In this document: piece after piece, positions 62,043-64,000 of the stretch
Layout: each line of letters begins with the position of its first letter
Position numbering within the stretch: position 1 is the first letter of the stretch
Source: Panacagrimonas sp041603235
GTDB taxonomy: Bacteria > Pseudomonadota > Gammaproteobacteria > Nevskiales > Nevskiaceae
Assembly (NCBI GenBank): GCA_041603235.1
Contig: JBFIES010000004.1
Coordinates: forward strand, 62,001-126,000
Direction of reading: 5' to 3'
DNA length: 64,000 nt
The notes under the pieces: generated by a model
What the model was told of the DNA's origin: nothing
What the model saw: the letters and a program-made list of their open reading frames with translations, nothing else
Database searches by the model: none
Program-made: the position numbers and the translations under genes

Positions 62043-64000
62043 GAGCGCCTCCAGTCATGAAAGCGCTCGACCCAGTTCAGCAGTGCCTCGGGTTTGTGCG
62101 CCTGCTTCCATTGTCCGGCCACATACTTGTTGGCTTCGGCCATGGTGGGGTAGATGTGGATCGTGCCGAGAATCTTGTTCAGGCCCAGGCCATGGCGCAT
62201 GGCCAAGACATATTCCGAGATCAGGTCGCCGGCGTGCTCCCCGACGATGGTCACACCCAGAATCCGGTCCTTGCCGGGCACCGTAAGCACCTTGACGAAA
62301 CCGTGAGCCTCGCCGTCAGCAATGGCGCGATCAAGATCATCAATGCCGAAGGTGGTGACCTCGTATGACACGTTCTGTGCCTTGGCGTCGGTTTCATTCA
62401 GGCCGACCCGTGCCACCTCAGGCTCGGTGAACGTTGCCCAGGGAATGACCGAGTAATCCACCTTGAATGGGCCGCCGCGCAGCCAGAGCAGAGGTGCGAA
62501 CAAACCGTTGACCGCTGCATACCAGGCCATGTGCGAAGCCGTGTGTGTGAACTGGTAGGGGCCGGCGACGTCGCCGCAGGCATAGATATTCGGAAAGTTG
62601 GTTTCCAGAAATTCATTCACCTCCAGCGTTCGACTGGTCTTGACGCCGAGTTCCTCAAGTCCGTAACCCTTGAGCCGGGCCGCACGACCCACTGCCACCA
62701 GGATCTGATCAAACGCGATCTTCTCCTCGATGCCGTCACGCTTGCAGATCAGGTATTTTCCGTCTGCGTCTTCATGTACCTTGATGGCTTCGGTATTCAG
62801 ACGAACGTCAACGCCTTCCGAGCGAAACCGCTCTGCGACGAGCCGGCTGACGTCAGGGTCCTCGCGGCTCATCAGTCGGTCTGCCATTTCAACCTGCGTC
62901 ACTTTAGAGCCGAGTCTGGCGAAGGCCTGCGTCATCTCGCTGCCAATAGGCCCGCCACCGAGAACCACCAGACGCGGCGGCAGTTCGGGCAGACTCCAGA
63001 TGTTGTCCGAAGTCAGGTACTCAGATTCATTCAGCCCAGGAATGGGGGGAACAAAAGGCTCTGCGCCCGCCGCAATCACAATGCTGCGAGCGGTGAGCTT
63101 CTTGCCGTTGACCTCGACGGTCCAGGGATCAATCAGTTTTGCATCGCCTTGAAGGCATTCCACGCCAAGCTCGGTGTAGCGCTCAACGGAGTCATGCGGC
63201 TCGATGTCTGCGATGACCTGATGAACACGTTTCATGGCCGCTGCGAAATCAACCTTCGGCTCACTGACCTGCACACCAAACTCATCTGCGCGCCGTATGT
63301 GGGACGCCAGTTTCGCGGTGCGCAGGATCGCCTTGGAAGGTACGCAGCCGGTGTTGAGGCAATCGCCGCCCATCTGGTGTTTTTCGATCAGGGTGACTTT
63401 TGCCTTCACCGCCGCTGCAATGTAGGCCGACACCAGTCCGGCTGAACCGGCGCCGATAACAATCATGTTGCGATCAAACTGACGGGGCTTGTTGAATCGC
63501 GCATAGACTTTTCGTGCGCGCACGGCCCTGACAATGGCCCGCGCGATGAATGGGAAAAGGCCCAGCAGTACGAAGGCACCGATCAGGCCCGGCGACAGGA
63601 TGTCGCCCTTGGAACTGATCTGGGCCAGCTGAGTGCCCGCATTCACGTAGACCACCGTACCCGCAAGCATCCCGAGCTGGCTCACCCAGAAGAAGGTGCG
63701 AGCCGCCATTCGGGTGAGGCCAAGCAGAAGATTGATGAGAAAGAACGGAATGATCGGGATCAGGCGCAAGGTGAACAGGTAGAACGGCCCGTCCTTCTCT
63801 ACCCCCGAGTTGATGGACTTGAGCCGATCTCCATAGCGGTTCTGTATGGTGTCTCGCAGCAGATAGCGTGCGGCGAGAAATGCACCGGTTGCGCCAACGG
63901 TGGACGCAAATGACACCAGCACCGTTCCCCACAGCAGACCGAATATCGCACCTGCCGCGAGGGTCAGGATGAGCGCGCCGGGAATGGATAGCGCTGTCGC
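62039..64000 (-). CDS. TVP38/TMEM64 membrane domain fused to a pyridine nucleotide-disulfide oxidoreductase (cut by window end)
   Basis: The frame is open through the last base on the right, so the N terminus is missing. The visible N-terminal part is a TVP38 (SNARE-associated, VTT) membrane domain, with IPGALILTLAAGAIFG before the first listed start and SFASTVGATGAFLAARYLLRD, YLFTLRLIPIIPFFLINLLLGLT after. It leads into a mercuric reductase/lipoamide dehydrogenase-like flavoprotein: NMIVIGAGSAGLVSAYIAA, redox pair in GGDCLNTGCVPSK, GGGPIGSEMTQAF, YACGDVAG and a C-terminal HIYPTMAEANKY. No MerA-type terminal Cys pair is seen, so mercury reduction is not supported. The DUF547 gene follows, overlapping by four bases. 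Confidence 0.92.
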   Translation of the reverse strand, partial: ATALSIPGALILTLAAGAIFGLLWGTVLVSFASTVGATGAFLAARYLLRDTIQNRYGDRLKSINSGVEKDGPFYLFTLRLIPIIPFFLINLLLGLTRMAARTFFWVSQLGMLAGTVVYVNAGTQLAQISSKGDILSPGLIGAFVLLGLFPFIARAIVRAVRARKVYARFNKPRQFDRNMIVIGAGSAGLVSAYIAAAVKAKVTLIEKHQMGGDCLNTGCVPSKAILRTAKLASHIRRADEFGVQVSEPKVDFAAAMKRVHQVIADIEPHDSVERYTELGVECLQGDAKLIDPWTVEVNGKKLTARSIVIAAGAEPFVPPIPGLNESEYLTSDNIWSLPELPPRLVVLGGGPIGSEMTQAFARLGSKVTQVEMADRLMSREDPDVSRLVAERFRSEGVDVRLNTEAIKVHEDADGKYLICKRDGIEEKIAFDQILVAVGRAARLKGYGLEELGVKTSRTLEVNEFLETNFPNIYACGDVAGPYQFTHTASHMAWYAAVNGLFAPLLWLRGGPFKVDYSVIPWATFTEPEVARVGLNETDAKAQNVSYEVTTFGIDDLDRAIADGEAHGFVKVLTVPGKDRILGVTIVGEHAGDLISEYVLAMRHGLGLNKILGTIHIYPTMAEANKYVAGQWKQAHKPEALLNWVERFHDWRRS

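Noticed and set aside
62039..63922. Mercuric reductase (MerA)
   Set aside because: The flavoprotein core is similar, but the C-terminal Cys pair needed for mercury is missing and no mer genes are near.

Overview
The window is 64 kb of a chromosome from a moderately GC-rich gammaproteobacterium. The order tyrA-aroA-cmk-rpsA-ihfB-lapA-lapB, the block yebC-ruvCAB-ybgC-tolQRAB-pal-cpoB-queE-queC, and the block glyA-nrdR-ribD-ribE-ribBA-ribH-nusB-thiL-pgpA are all typical of that class. Lipid genes (a wax ester synthase/diacylglycerol acyltransferase, two short-chain dehydrogenases, an HSL-type esterase, ETF and ETF-ubiquinone oxidoreductase) suggest an aerobe that stores or degrades lipids or hydrocarbons, such as members of the Nevskiales or Alcanivorax-like groups. 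The genus cannot be fixed from sequence reading alone.

Layout. 1-6.5 kb: aromatic amino acid synthesis, translation, IHF and LPS control (LapA/LapB). 6.6-11.4 kb: a more accessory stretch with a small secreted protein, an orphan LuxR-type regulator, an AraC-type regulator next to a predicted metal-dependent hydrolase, and a porin. 11.5-13.5 kb: dihydrolipoamide dehydrogenase and a YfaZ-like outer membrane protein. 13.6-23.6 kb: Holliday junction resolution, the Tol-Pal envelope complex, 7-deazaguanine synthesis and tRNA-Lys(TTT). 23.7-31.6 kb: MsrA and a lipid-related region under a TetR-type regulator, then mnmA. 31.7-34.5 kb: a DUF2868/DUF3482 GTPase pair. 34.6-43.8 kb: L25, NAD, glycine/one-carbon, riboflavin, thiamine and phosphatidylglycerol genes. 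44.2-48.4 kb: electron transfer flavoprotein genes with an inserted FkbM methyltransferase. 48.9-54.3 kb: enoyl-CoA hydratase and branched-chain amino acid genes, in which the acetolactate synthase large subunit is unusually divergent from ilvH-ilvC-pssA. 54.6-61.2 kb: a three-gene cassette. 61.2-64 kb: a DUF547 protein and a TVP38-flavoprotein fusion cut by the window edge.

The most interesting locus is the cassette at 54582-61195. A 1817-residue protein carries two alpha/beta hydrolase (lipase-like) modules, a central domain of unknown fold, a CHAT caspase-like protease with His and Cys in place, and a helical TPR-like tail. It is followed with tight spacing by a phage-type M15 peptidase that has no signal peptide and has Cys pairs beside its predicted metal ligands, and then by a SLOG/LOG-like Rossmann protein. 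The architecture (sensor, protease, lipid- or wall-attacking effectors) resembles bacterial conflict and abortive-infection systems. The 270 bases upstream hold three palindromes, one close to a LexA (SOS) box. The defence role is inference.

Other points: a degenerate GTP cyclohydrolase domain in RibBA, TetR half-sites overlapping a good promoter, a direct-repeat pair at the AraC-hydrolase boundary, and several strong hairpins. I saw no CRISPR array, insertion sequence, integrase or rRNA gene.
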